A stretch of 60,430 bases of DNA from contig CANPWW010000005.1 of NCBI GenBank assembly GCA_947585115.1, positions 1-60,430 of the forward strand, written 5' to 3'. Shown in pieces: positions 25,022-33,305 of the stretch. The position numbers were made by a program, and so were the translations under genes. Every line of letters starts with the position of its first letter. Within the stretch, counting starts at the first letter, position 1. This stretch comes from an uncultured Monoglobus sp. (GTDB lineage Bacteria > Bacillota > Clostridia > Monoglobales > Monoglobaceae). A model generated the notes under the pieces. The model was given only the letters and a program-made list of their open reading frames with translations, was not told the origin of the DNA and did no database searches.

Positions 25022-25881
25022 TTTATATCCTCCGTAAGGTTGATTATCATCGGGGTCACGCACAGCAGGGCGTAGCATATATATCCGTATATCGAGATCG
25101 GCATGACGTTCAGCTCATAGTAGGGATAGTACGAAATTTTTGCGCAGCCCGTTATCGTCAGAAAAATCTGCGCGCCGATCAAAATTATCAGCGCGGCAAG
25201 CACAACGCCGTCCCTTGAGTAAAATCGGTACCGGGAAAACGCCGTCCTGCCCTTTAAGCCGTAGCCGCGGGCGTTCATCGAGTCGGCGGTGATTATCGAG
25301 TTCTCAAGCGACCAAGTGAGCATTATCGAAAACACATTCATGCCGCGCCTGATTTTTGAGAACAGCCCGTTTTTGCCGTCCGCCTTTCTGAGGCTGCTCT
25401 GAGCGGTCGCCACGCTTTGGTGCTGCCTGCGCAGCATGGGTATAAAGCGGAGCACCATCGAGAGTATCAGAGACAGCGAGGGGATTATCCGACCGAACAG
25501 ATAGATAAACTTGTCCGACGTGATAACGCGGTTAAAGCAGAAGAACCAAAGAATAACGTCGGCCAGCAGCGCCGCGGCGGTCATGCCGTATACAATCGAC
25601 TCGAGCGTTATCGGGTTGCCGGTCGGCAGATAGCACAGGATAGTCATTCCGTTGTGGTTGAACGCGACGTTCACCAGCGCGGCGAAAAGCGCGATCGGCA
25701 GGATCATCAAAAAGCTGAATTTCAGGGATTTTCTGCCGTCCAGATATAGCGAGTATATCAGCGCCGCCGCCAGCGAAATCAGCACGAGAGGCGGACTCAT
25801 ATAGACAGCGGAAAAAATTATCACCGCCGCGAAATATATGAAGTTGATCAGCGGATGGAACCGCGAGAACTCGTCGCGCAT
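24994..25881 (-). CDS. ecfT: ECF transporter transmembrane component T
   Basis: The product has 295 residues with five to six hydrophobic segments and the EcfT coupling motif near SMNARGYGLKGR (about 208-219), where Ala-Arg-Gly helices contact the ATPases. It couples ATP hydrolysis to toppling of the S component. The 3' end overlaps the start of the EcfA-EcfA-S fusion gene by 28 bases, so the two subunits are made in step; with them a complete ECF transporter is encoded. AAAAAGGAGCG precedes ATG 25881. The lipoprotein gene lies 24 bases upstream on the same transcript. Confidence 0.85.
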   Translation of the reverse strand: MRDEFSRFHPLINFIYFAAVIIFSAVYMSPPLVLISLAAALIYSLYLDGRKSLKFSFLMILPIALFAALVNVAFNHNGMTILCYLPTGNPITLESIVYGMTAAALLADVILWFFCFNRVITSDKFIYLFGRIIPSLSLILSMVLRFIPMLRRQHQSVATAQSSLRKADGKNGLFSKIRRGMNVFSIMLTWSLENSIITADSMNARGYGLKGRTAFSRYRFYSRDGVVLAALIILIGAQIFLTITGCAKISYYPYYELNVMPISIYGYICYALLCVTPMIINLTEDIKWNYFRSRI

Positions 25882-25905
25882 AATTCGCTCCTTTTTATAA
25901 ATATT

Positions 25906-26688
25906 TTACAGGTCTATATCATTGCCAAGATCAAGTGTGTAGTACCAGCGCACATCGTCGCCGGGGTTCACGGGCGTTTTGTCGCAGCCGACGCTCGGCC
26001 TCTCGCCGTTCACGAAGTAGACCCAGCCCGAGTTTGAGCCGCAGTCGAACTCATACAGCGAGTTTATGCCCTCGACGTATTTTGAGCCGAAGCCCGCCGA
26101 CGAGGAAAACTCCATCGGTATGCCGCCGCTCCGCGTCACCCGCGCCAGTATGTCAAACACGCTGTCGCCGCCCGATATCTCGACGTTTCCCGAGAATATG
26201 ACGCCGCTCCGAGGCAGCGCGTCCCTCAGTTTTTCGGGCAGGTTCGGGGAGGTCAGCGCCTTTGAGCAGTCGATCAGAAAGGAGCAGGTGTTCTGCGTAT
26301 CTTCGGGTCTTGGCTGCTCGGGTGCGTTTTGATTCGGCGGAGCCGCGTTTTCCTCGGCCCGGCTCTCTTCCGAATTACCGCCCGCCGCGGAACCGTCGTC
26401 CGCCGTGCCGCCGCTCTCGGCCGCGCTTTCACGCCGTGGCAGTTCTTCCTCGCCGCCTTCGGTCGGCTGCGCCGCGCCTTTTGCGGGAGCCGCGGTCTCA
26501 GCCGCCGCTGCCGAGGGAAAAGTGTTTTTTTGAGCCGCAAATCGGCTTTCGGTTCGGTTTCCGTTCGGCTCTCCGTCGGGTGACGGCGCCGAGAAAGCGC
26601 CGCTCACCGTCTCGCCGCCATCGCTGCCGCAGCCGCACAGACCGAGGCACAGCAGGGCGCTCAAAAAAATTATTATCGCTTTTTTCAT
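25906..26688 (-). CDS. DUF4430 lipoprotein (transcobalamin C-terminal-like beta domain)
   Basis: The protein has 260 residues. A lipoprotein signal peptide ends at LGLCGC (Cys about 20), so it is fixed on the outer face of the membrane. Residues about 22-130 are low complexity (Ala, Glu, Gly, Pro, Ser). The C-terminal part (about 140-255) matches DUF4430, the domain related to the beta domain of transcobalamin and intrinsic factor: GDSVFDILARVTRSGG, then YEFDCGSNSGWVYFVNGERPSVG and a PGDDVRWYYTL end. In the animal proteins this domain closes over the corrin ring from one side. It lies between ecfT (24 bases) and an alpha/alpha-barrel protein (3 bases), so it is likely the substrate-delivery part of the ECF system. 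Substrate is inferred. Confidence 0.8.
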   Translation of the reverse strand: MKKAIIIFLSALLCLGLCGCGSDGGETVSGAFSAPSPDGEPNGNRTESRFAAQKNTFPSAAAAETAAPAKGAAQPTEGGEEELPRRESAAESGGTADDGSAAGGNSEESRAEENAAPPNQNAPEQPRPEDTQNTCSFLIDCSKALTSPNLPEKLRDALPRSGVIFSGNVEISGGDSVFDILARVTRSGGIPMEFSSSAGFGSKYVEGINSLYEFDCGSNSGWVYFVNGERPSVGCDKTPVNPGDDVRWYYTLDLGNDIDL

Positions 26689-26691
26689 AGG

Positions 26692-27648
26692 TTATTCTCT
26701 CACGCTCTCAAGATACATTTGATTCGCCTCGAACCACAGCGCGTCATAGATCAGCGTCCGCTGATCCGCAAGCGGCTCGGTCAGAGCCAGCAGCGCCTGT
26801 TCGGCCGCCATTTGGTCGGGCGCGCCGCCCTCGATAACGTGGAGATACGCGCCGCCGCCTGAGCGAAAACGCTCGAGAGCCGTTTTTGGGGTGTTTCCGT
26901 TTTTGGTGAAAAACCTGTTGTCGTCGGGCAGGCCGTACCGCCTCATGGCGATCATGACCTGCGCCGTGGTCTCGCAGCAGGCCGCCTCGCCCGTGGTCTC
27001 GGAAAAGCTTCCGTCTCCGTTCTGGACCGACGAGAGATACAAAAACGCGCGGTTTATCGCGCGGTCTATTTCAACGCCGCCGCCATACAGACAGAGCGCG
27101 GAAATTGCCATCGCGGTCACGTCGGCGTCCGGCTTATCGTTGGACAGACCGAAAGAGCCGTCCTTGTTTTGGCGGCTTAAAATATAGTCAATGTATCTGT
27201 CGCGAGTGCTTGTGTCAGTATCGCCGAGGGCCGATTTTGCCTCGAGCGCGAATATCGCGCCGTTGATGCCCTGAGCCGTGACGCTGTCATAGTCGTTTAC
27301 GCGGGAGAGCAAATCATATTTGTCGCTCTCGCCCAGTTCACTCAGCGCCAGAGCGATACGCGAATACTCGGTGTAGCGTCTGCCCAGGTCGCCTCCGCTC
27401 TCGCTCATGCGCGCGTCCAGATTTCTGAGGTACGCGTCAAAATAAGCGCCGTCCGCGGCATTCGCGCGGTGCAAACCGATAACGGCCCACTCGCCGCCCA
27501 CCGAGCCCGGAGACGGGTCGGGCGCCGCCGACATTATATACGTCGCGGTCTCCGCGGTCTCGGCCCCGTCCTCGGCGCAGAACGCCGAAACAGGCCCCGC
27601 CGCCAGAACCGCCGCCAAAAACAAAATAAATATCCGATTGATCCTCAT
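26692..27648 (-). CDS. Secreted alpha/alpha-barrel protein of the prenyltransferase/transcobalamin fold
   Basis: The protein has 318 residues with an N-terminal signal segment (IFILFLAAVLAAGPVSAFCA). Residues about 65-300 form an alpha/alpha barrel with the repeat motifs SRQNKDGSFGLSNDKPDAD and SVQNGDGSFSETTGEA, shared by squalene cyclase/prenyltransferase repeats and by the alpha domain of intrinsic factor and transcobalamin. The catalytic DxDD of cyclases is absent, which favours a binding role. It is the first gene of the operon that continues with the DUF4430 lipoprotein, ecfT and the ATPase-S fusion, under the promoter at 27678-27706. Alpha and beta halves encoded side by side imply a two-chain cobalamin binder; this is inference. 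Confidence 0.75.
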   Translation of the reverse strand: MRINRIFILFLAAVLAAGPVSAFCAEDGAETAETATYIMSAAPDPSPGSVGGEWAVIGLHRANAADGAYFDAYLRNLDARMSESGGDLGRRYTEYSRIALALSELGESDKYDLLSRVNDYDSVTAQGINGAIFALEAKSALGDTDTSTRDRYIDYILSRQNKDGSFGLSNDKPDADVTAMAISALCLYGGGVEIDRAINRAFLYLSSVQNGDGSFSETTGEAACCETTAQVMIAMRRYGLPDDNRFFTKNGNTPKTALERFRSGGGAYLHVIEGGAPDQMAAEQALLALTEPLADQRTLIYDALWFEANQMYLESVRE

Positions 27649-27677
27649 AATAAATTCTCCCGTGTTTTATAGCATAT

Positions 27678-27706
27678 ATCTTAACATTTTTGTCGGGTGA
27701 TGTCAA
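27678..27706 (-). promoter_or_regulatory. Promoter of the ECF operon
   Basis: On the minus strand TTGACA (27701-27706), 17 bases, TAAGAT (27678-27683). The leader to ATG 27648 is only about 20 nt, so no riboswitch can fit here. Confidence 0.72.
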
Positions 27707-27715
27707 GTAGGGGCT

Positions 27716-27876
27716 GGGGAACGTAGGGATTAGTGATTAGCAAATAGCGATTAGACCTCCCCCCTCAGTCGGGCTTTGCCCGACAGCTCCCCCGAGGGGG
27801 CGCCTATCTTCTGCCTCCTCCCGGGAGGAGGTGTATTTTCGCCAAAGGCGAAAATACAGAGGTGGGAACGTAAAAA
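27716..27876. repeat. Composite intergenic repeat, copy 3
   Basis: GGAACGTAGGGATTAGTGATTAG tract, CTCCCCCCTCAGTCGGGC-ttt-GCCCGACAGCTCCCCCGAGGGGG, CCTCCTCCCGGGAGGAGG, TTTTCGCC-AAA-GGCGAAAA, AGAGGTGGGAACGTA. It is the most complete copy, with all modules in the order seen at 4.65 kb and 16.7 kb. Confidence 0.78.
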
Positions 27877-27882
27877 TTTGGG

Positions 27883-28992
27883 TTATTTGGTAATTTCCGT
27901 TTTTTCGCCGGAGGGCTCGTCGTATTGGAAATATCTGTCGGATTCGGCGTGCTCGGCGAAGAACAGGCGTCCGCCGCGGCTCAGGAAATTATAGGCGTAC
28001 TGCGAGCCCTGCTCCAGCTCAGTCAGGCGCGACTCGTTGGAGCCGCTTATCCGCGCGCTGTATATTCCGCGGTCCGCCTGATAATATATTCTTCCGTCGA
28101 TCACGTCAAAACGGTTGCTCATGCACAAAAACGCGTAGAGATCAATGTTCCCGTTTCCGTCCTTCGGCGAGCGGTACAGTCTGTAGCTTTGGGTCGCGTC
28201 GTCAAACGCCGAGAAGAACACGTAGTTTTTATCGACAACTATGCTGTCGGTGGGAACCGAAAAGCTCAGGATCTGCGTTTGATTTTCCCCGTTATAGTCC
28301 ATTCTGAAAAGCTCCGTTCCGCTGACCGAGCTTTCAATATTGTCATAATAAATATGGTCTTTGTCGTAACCGAATATGACATACTCGCCCTCGATCGCCT
28401 TTTTTGTCTCTCCGGCGCCGATGTCATATCTGTAAATCCCGTTGTTGAGGCCGCCGTCCGCCTCGGTGTAGTACGCCGAGTATATACCGCCGTTCACATA
28501 GGCCGGAGAGCCTATCGGCGACACAAACTCTGTTATCGAGATATCGTTGTTGCCGTCTGTTCCGCAGCGGCGCAGCTCGGGCGCGTACTCCTCGTCGCCC
28601 TCGGTGACGTAATACACGTCCTCGCCCAGGATCGCGAACAGCTCGGAGTCGATAGGAATTATCTCCGCGCCTTCAATATCCATCCTGCGCGACACCGACT
28701 CGGAGGTATACAAGACGCCGTCCTTCTCGGCGATATAAGTGAAGGGAACTATCTCGTCCTCAGCCGGCGAAGGATCAGCTCCGAGACCACTTCCCTCGCT
28801 ATCAGTATCGGCGGGCTCATCGCTATCCTCGATATCCGCAACAATCTTTTGATCTTCTTTTTCATTTTCGGATCCTCCCCCCGAGCCGCGGGAAACAATG
28901 ATCCCGTTTCTGTAGCCGTAGACGCCGAGGCAGGTCAGCGCCGCGGCGAAAACCAGCGTCAGCGCCAGGATAATAACATGCGATCGTTTCAT
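27883..28992 (-). CDS. Membrane-anchored DUF5050-type beta-propeller protein
   Basis: The protein has 369 residues from ATG 28992 (GGAGTGATACT upstream). One N-terminal membrane helix (about 5-27) anchors it; an acidic stretch (about 38-75) follows. The body consists of repeated strands of the kind DGVLYTSESVSRR, NGGIYSAYYTEADGG, DKDHIYYDN, VVDKNYVFFSAFDD, DGRIYYQADRGIYSARISG, typical of DUF5050/low-density-lipoprotein-receptor-like propellers. Ligand unknown. It starts four bases after the gtrA-like gene, so both form an operon from the promoter at 29491-29519. Confidence 0.72.
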   Translation of the reverse strand: MKRSHVIILALTLVFAAALTCLGVYGYRNGIIVSRGSGGGSENEKEDQKIVADIEDSDEPADTDSEGSGLGADPSPAEDEIVPFTYIAEKDGVLYTSESVSRRMDIEGAEIIPIDSELFAILGEDVYYVTEGDEEYAPELRRCGTDGNNDISITEFVSPIGSPAYVNGGIYSAYYTEADGGLNNGIYRYDIGAGETKKAIEGEYVIFGYDKDHIYYDNIESSVSGTELFRMDYNGENQTQILSFSVPTDSIVVDKNYVFFSAFDDATQSYRLYRSPKDGNGNIDLYAFLCMSNRFDVIDGRIYYQADRGIYSARISGSNESRLTELEQGSQYAYNFLSRGGRLFFAEHAESDRYFQYDEPSGEKTEITK

Positions 28993-28996
28993 AGTA

Positions 28997-29461
28997 TCAC
29001 TCCGATTTTTTCTTGAATATCCACAGCTTGCTGAACACGTAGTTAAGCACCACGATAACAAACTGGGCGATTATGTTCATAATAAGCTCCGGATAGTGCA
29101 GTCCGTTTACCGTCACCGACATGAATATCATCTCAAATATGAGGGTCGAGAGACGCGCGGCGAAAAACTGCACCATTTCTTTGAATATCGCGCCTGCGCC
29201 GCGGACCTTGCTTTTGAACACAAAAATCCGGTTCGTGACATAGGCGAACAATATCGCGACGATGTTTTTCAAAACCAGACACACGTTCTGAAGCGCCAGA
29301 TTATTGGCGAGCCTCAGGTTATCGTTACCCGACACAGCCGCTATCTTGTCGAACATAAAGACAAACAGCGCGTACAGCGCGATCGACACAATGGTTGTCA
29401 GCACGCCGAAAACCAAGTACAGAATAATTTCCTCATACTTTTTGTAAAGTTTCTTGATCAT
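28997..29461 (-). CDS. GtrA-family membrane protein
   Basis: The protein has 154 residues with four membrane helices and the GtrA signatures LVFGVLTTIVSIALYALFV (about 17-35) and the end NYVFSKLWIFK. Family members help move lipid-linked sugars across the membrane for glycosylation of surface polymers. The usual glycosyltransferase partner is not in this window. GAGGAG precedes ATG 29461. The DUF5050 gene follows after four bases. Confidence 0.85.
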   Translation of the reverse strand: MIKKLYKKYEEIILYLVFGVLTTIVSIALYALFVFMFDKIAAVSGNDNLRLANNLALQNVCLVLKNIVAILFAYVTNRIFVFKSKVRGAGAIFKEMVQFFAARLSTLIFEMIFMSVTVNGLHYPELIMNIIAQFVIVVLNYVFSKLWIFKKKSE

Positions 29462-29490
29462 AGTAATCTCCTCGTTTGAATATTAAAAAT

Positions 29491-29519
29491 ATCATAATAC
29501 AGTATCAATTTTTTGTCAA
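29491..29519 (-). promoter_or_regulatory. Promoter of the gtrA-like operon
   Basis: On the minus strand TTGACA (29514-29519), 17 bases, TATGAT (29491-29496). Confidence 0.7.
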
Positions 29520-29609
29520 TGAATTTCGGGCAATTTTAAGATTTTTTTAACATATACCGGGCGCCGGCGTGATCGGATATTTAAAAAAGATTTAATATAA
29601 ACTCGGCTC

Positions 29610-29638
29610 TTGACAGTTTTTTGCCGTTATGATAAAAT
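29610..29638 (+). promoter_or_regulatory. Promoter of the DtxR-like gene
   Basis: TTGACA (29610-29615), 17 bases, TAAAAT (29633-29638); ATG 29675 follows 36 bases later. Confidence 0.75.
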
Positions 29639-29674
29639 TTTATTATTAAGATAATTTGGTTGGGGTGCATAAAA

Positions 29675-30055
29675 ATGAAGATAATGGAATCGGCGGAAAA
29701 CTATCTTGAAACAATATTGATACTGAAAAACAAAAGCGGCAGCGTCCGCTCGATTGATATTGTCGCGGAGACCGGATTCACCAAGCCGAGCATCAGCCGC
29801 GCCGTGAAGCATCTGCGCGAGAACGGATACATAACCGTCGGCGAGCACGGACATATCGATCTGACCGAGTCCGGCAGAGAGATCGCCGAAAAAATCTACG
29901 AGCGCCACAGACTTCTCAGCAAATATCTTATGAAAATCGGCGTTTCGGAAGAGACCGCGCTGGAGGACGCGTGCCGTATCGAGCATGTTATCAGTGAGGA
30001 AAGTTTTTCGCGCCTCAAGGAATTTGTCAAAAAATATGAAGGATCGGTCTCATAG
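29675..30055 (+). CDS. DtxR/MntR-family metal-dependent repressor
   Basis: The regulator has 126 residues, with a winged HTH (about 10-65; VRSIDIVAETGFTKPSISRAVKHLRENGYI) and a helical dimerisation/metal domain (about 66-125). It ends without the SH3-like third domain, like MntR. Metal ligands seen: Glu in NYLETI, His in YERHRLL, and the Cys-x-x-Glu-His set of DACRIEHVIS; this Cys is typical of DtxR/IdeR, whereas MntR has Glu there. The first ligand position (Met in DtxR, Asp in MntR) is Asn here. It should repress metal-uptake genes when Fe or Mn is plentiful. GGGGTG lies 8 bases before the chosen ATG. A cobalamin riboswitch begins only 38 bases after its stop. Confidence 0.82.
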   Translation: MKIMESAENYLETILILKNKSGSVRSIDIVAETGFTKPSISRAVKHLRENGYITVGEHGHIDLTESGREIAEKIYERHRLLSKYLMKIGVSEETALEDACRIEHVISEESFSRLKEFVKKYEGSVS

Positions 30056-30093
30056 CTCAGACAAAGCTTTTTGGAGCCGAGATAAATTGAATA

Positions 30094-30261
30094 TGATTAA
30101 ACGGTGCGGGCGCCGAGGCGTCCGATAATAGGGAATGCGGGTGAAAATCCCGAGCAGTCCTGCTGCCGTGATGGGGAGCGCAGCGGCAACGCGCCACTGA
30201 TTTTATATCGGGAAGGCGCCGCGGCGCGATGAACCTTAGCCGGAAGACCTGCCTTTAATCA
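30094..30261 (+). ncRNA. Cobalamin (B12) riboswitch
   Basis: The element shows the conserved cores: GGGAATGCGGGTGAAAATCC, CAGTCCTGCTGCCGTGATGG, GCGCCACTG, GGGAAGGCG and GATGAACCTTAGCCGGAAGA, followed by CCTGCC. TGATTAAA (30094-30101) and TTTAATCA (30254-30261) form the closing P1 stem. The order and spacing fit a class I cobalamin aptamer binding adenosylcobalamin or a related corrinoid. With the terminator at 30335-30360 it should switch the following SLH gene off when corrinoid is abundant. No good promoter lies directly in front of it; the start may be inside the 3' end of the DtxR-like gene. Confidence 0.95.
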
Positions 30262-30334
30262 GCCTATTATAATTCACAGGGTCTTGAATTGGGCAATCGC
30301 ACCAAGCCGTTTTTCGGTCCGCGGTGTTTTTGTG

Positions 30335-30360
30335 CCTGCGCCCTGCGCGGGTATTTTTTT
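30335..30360 (+). terminator. Terminator (expression platform) of the cobalamin riboswitch
   Basis: CCTGCGC (30335-30341) and GCGCGGG (30345-30351) pair around a CCT loop, followed by TATTTTTTT (30352-30360). The ribosome site AAAGGAGG of the regulated gene comes next, so the switch acts on transcription. Confidence 0.82.
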
Positions 30361-30381
30361 ATAATTAAAGGAGGACTTTTT

Positions 30382-33294
30382 ATGACACCAAAGAAAACGA
30401 CAACAAAATTCGCGGCTATCCTGCTGGCGGTCATCATGGCAATGCAGACATTTTGCCTCGGCGCCGCGGCTGACGAGAGTGACACAAAGACGGTCACCGT
30501 TATGATCTCGGACGAGGCCGTGATCATGCCGCCGACCGAGATCTCGGTCAGCCCCGACGAGGCGGCGAAGTACGGCTATCCCGACGACCTGTCGACCGTG
30601 AGCGTTTTTGACGCGATGACAGCCGCCCATAAATATCTTTTGGGCGGAGACTTCACGGCGGACACCGCGAAAAATTACCTCAACATCACCGAGTCCGGAT
30701 TTGTGGACCTGATACTCGGCGACAACCGAGCGTCGGGCTTTCTCACGGACGGCATACAGCCGAATGACGGCGTGCTGAACCCGCTTTACGGCTCATACAG
30801 CGCGTACACGGCGGACAAGGCATACCTAAACGGCGGAGAGACCCTTGACATATTCTTTTATCAGGACCAAGATTTCTACAGCGATTATTACTCCGCCTTT
30901 GACAGAACGGAAATAACCGCCTCTCCCGGAGAAGAAATAACCCTTGATCTCAGCGGATATATGACATTTTATGGCGCGTACCCCGCGGACATGATCGAGG
31001 AATCCACCGAGCCGCTGGCGGACATCGCGGTTCTCAGCGGAACCGACGAAAACAACCTGAGCGCGAGCGGCATAACGACGGACGAGAACGGCACGTTCTC
31101 GATCAGCTTCGATGAGCCCGGCACGTATTATATTTCGGCCGAAAGCGCATCGGACGGTTTCACGTATTTTATACCGCCTTGGTGCCGCGTCACCGTTACA
31201 GACAACCGTGCTACAGCAGAGCCTTCGGAAGCTCCGTCGGCCGAGCCCTCGAGCGAACCTTCGGCAGAGCCCTCGAAAGCTCCCTCCGAGGATATCGAGA
31301 CGAAGGACCGGATCCCCGTTCTGCTTGACAACATTTCAAGATCATACGCGGACACGAGCGACCCGTGGGCGCTGTTTGACATGGCGCGCGGCGGATACGA
31401 AAAAACTCTTTCGGACAAGGCCGCATCGCTCCAAAAGCTGACCGACGAGGCGTACGCCGCCGACACGATAGGCGCGGTCTCCAAATACGGCTTGGCTATA
31501 GGCGCCCTTGGCGGAAATCTCCAAAAGCTCACCACATCGGACGGCGGACAATTTGATCTGATCGACAGGCTCTCGTCCTTTGAGCCCTCGGATATATCCT
31601 ATATAACCGACGCGGTTTTCGCGATGACGGTCTACGACTCCGGGAATTACACAGCCGGCGGCAACCTGACGCGCGATGCTCTGCTTGACTACATACTCAC
31701 GAGCCGAAACAGCGACGGCATCTGGGGATACGAGTGGGGCGGACAGAGCTTTCCCGATTATGACTCGACAGCCATGGCGCTGAACGCGCTGGCGAAATAC
31801 TATAGCGCAAGCTCCGCCAAAGCAGCGGGGCTGAGCGATGAGACCTACGGCCAAATAAAGTCCGCCGTTTCGGATATAATCAATATCCTGTCCGCGGCCC
31901 AGAGCGAAAGCGGCACGTTCTACAGCTCGAACACCGACGCGATGGTAGTGATCGGTCTTGCCGCCGTCGGGATCGACCCCTCAAGCGACGCGCGCTTTGT
32001 CAAAGGCGGCAGCGCGGTCGACGGTCTGGCGGGCTACGCGCTGGCTGACAACAGCGGATTCGGATTTTCGGACAACGCCGAGTTTAACGCTCTCGCCACC
32101 GAGCAGAGCTTCCGCGCCCTGATCGCGTACAGCGCGTTTAAAAACGGCGGCGGCAAGCCGTTCAATATTTACACCGACAAAATAACCGCTCCCGGCGGCT
32201 CGGGCGGCGGTTCGGGTTCGGGCGGCGGCTCAGGCTCGGGCGGCTTCGACTCGGGCAAGATAACGGTTTATGTCACGCTGAAGGGCGACACCGTTCACGG
32301 CAGCGGAAAGCACAGCGGCGGCTATCCCACATGGATCGCCGAGACCGCGGCAACCGTGTCAAAGGGCGGCAAGGCCTCTGACGCGGTCAAGGCGGCGCTT
32401 TCGGCGAAAGGCTACACCGCTGACGGCCTCGACAGCGGATATATAAGATCTGTCACCACGCCCGACGGCGTGAAGCTGAGCGAGTTTGACAACGGCAAAA
32501 ACAGCGGCTGGCTGTACACCGTGAACGGCGCCTCGCCCTCGGTAGGCATAGGCTCGTACACCTTAAAAGACGGCGACCGTATTGTGCTGTATTACAGCGA
32601 CGACTACACAAAGGAAAGCGGCTCAAGCGGCGGCTGGTCGGGCGGCGGCTCATTCGGCGGCTCAGCGGCGCAGAGCACCGCGGCTCCGACGCCGACGCAA
32701 GCGCCGACGGAAACTCCTTCTTCCGCTCCTTCCTCCTCCGATTCCGAGGATAAAAACGGCTTTGCGGACGTGCCCGCCGAACATTGGGCGCATGATTATA
32801 TCATAAAGCTCAGCGGCTGCGGAATTTTGAGCGGCTACCCCGACGGCAGCTTTCTGCCCGACGGCAATATCACCCGCGCCGAGCTGACCGCCGTCCTCTG
32901 CCGCGCCTTCGGAAACGGCGGAACCGCCGAATATCAAGACGGCTTGTTCTCGGATGTGACCCCGGGCGACTGGCACTCGGGCTATATCGCCCAGGCAGCC
33001 GCGGCGGGATTTGTGAACGGTTATCCCGACGGCAGTTTCCTGCCCGACAGCGACATCACTCGCGAGGACATATGCGTGATATTGGCGAGGATATGCGCCG
33101 CTCTCGGAAAATCCGAAGGCGAGCGGTCTGATGAGCCTTTCGCCGACCAAAGCGAGATCTCCGACTACGCGGCAGACGGCGTTCAAAAAATGCGGAGCAT
33201 GGGAATAGTCGGCGGCAGGGAAAACAATATGTTTGAGCCGAAAGCTCCCGCGACCCGCGCCGAGGCCGCCAAAATGATCTGCGGCCTGCTATAA
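30382..33294 (+). CDS. SLH-anchored intrinsic-factor-like protein (alpha/alpha barrel plus DUF4430) under B12 control
   Basis: The protein has 970 residues from ATG 30382 (AAAGGAGG upstream). Domains in order: signal peptide (1-29, AAA-DE); a first beta region (about 36-165) with VFDAMTAAHKYLL and a GGETLDIFFY end like DUF4430; an Ig-like domain (about 177-275); a PSAEPS linker; an alpha/alpha barrel (about 308-595) with SRNSDGIWGYEWGG and QSESGTFYSS repeats of the prenyltransferase/transcobalamin type; a Gly-Ser linker (604-621); a DUF4430 domain (about 625-745; NSGWLYTVNGASPSVG); and three SLH repeats (793-970). The order alpha barrel then beta domain is that of mammalian intrinsic factor and transcobalamin. 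With the cobalamin riboswitch in front, a surface corrinoid-capture role is strongly suggested, though not proven. Partners: the ECF operon on the other strand. Confidence 0.85.
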   Translation: MTPKKTTTKFAAILLAVIMAMQTFCLGAAADESDTKTVTVMISDEAVIMPPTEISVSPDEAAKYGYPDDLSTVSVFDAMTAAHKYLLGGDFTADTAKNYLNITESGFVDLILGDNRASGFLTDGIQPNDGVLNPLYGSYSAYTADKAYLNGGETLDIFFYQDQDFYSDYYSAFDRTEITASPGEEITLDLSGYMTFYGAYPADMIEESTEPLADIAVLSGTDENNLSASGITTDENGTFSISFDEPGTYYISAESASDGFTYFIPPWCRVTVTDNRATAEPSEAPSAEPSSEPSAEPSKAPSEDIETKDRIPVLLDNISRSYADTSDPWALFDMARGGYEKTLSDKAASLQKLTDEAYAADTIGAVSKYGLAIGALGGNLQKLTTSDGGQFDLIDRLSSFEPSDISYITDAVFAMTVYDSGNYTAGGNLTRDALLDYILTSRNSDGIWGYEWGGQSFPDYDSTAMALNALAKYYSASSAKAAGLSDETYGQIKSAVSDIINILSAAQSESGTFYSSNTDAMVVIGLAAVGIDPSSDARFVKGGSAVDGLAGYALADNSGFGFSDNAEFNALATEQSFRALIAYSAFKNGGGKPFNIYTDKITAPGGSGGGSGSGGGSGSGGFDSGKITVYVTLKGDTVHGSGKHSGGYPTWIAETAATVSKGGKASDAVKAALSAKGYTADGLDSGYIRSVTTPDGVKLSEFDNGKNSGWLYTVNGASPSVGIGSYTLKDGDRIVLYYSDDYTKESGSSGGWSGGGSFGGSAAQSTAAPTPTQAPTETPSSAPSSSDSEDKNGFADVPAEHWAHDYIIKLSGCGILSGYPDGSFLPDGNITRAELTAVLCRAFGNGGTAEYQDGLFSDVTPGDWHSGYIAQAAAAGFVNGYPDGSFLPDSDITREDICVILARICAALGKSEGERSDEPFADQSEISDYAADGVQKMRSMGIVGGRENNMFEPKAPATRAEAAKMICGLL

Positions 33295-33305
33295 ATATGC
33301 AACAC

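Noticed and set aside
27649-27715. Second cobalamin riboswitch in front of the ECF operon
   Set aside because: The promoter is 20-50 bases before the start codon, so there is no room, and none of the conserved cores is present.
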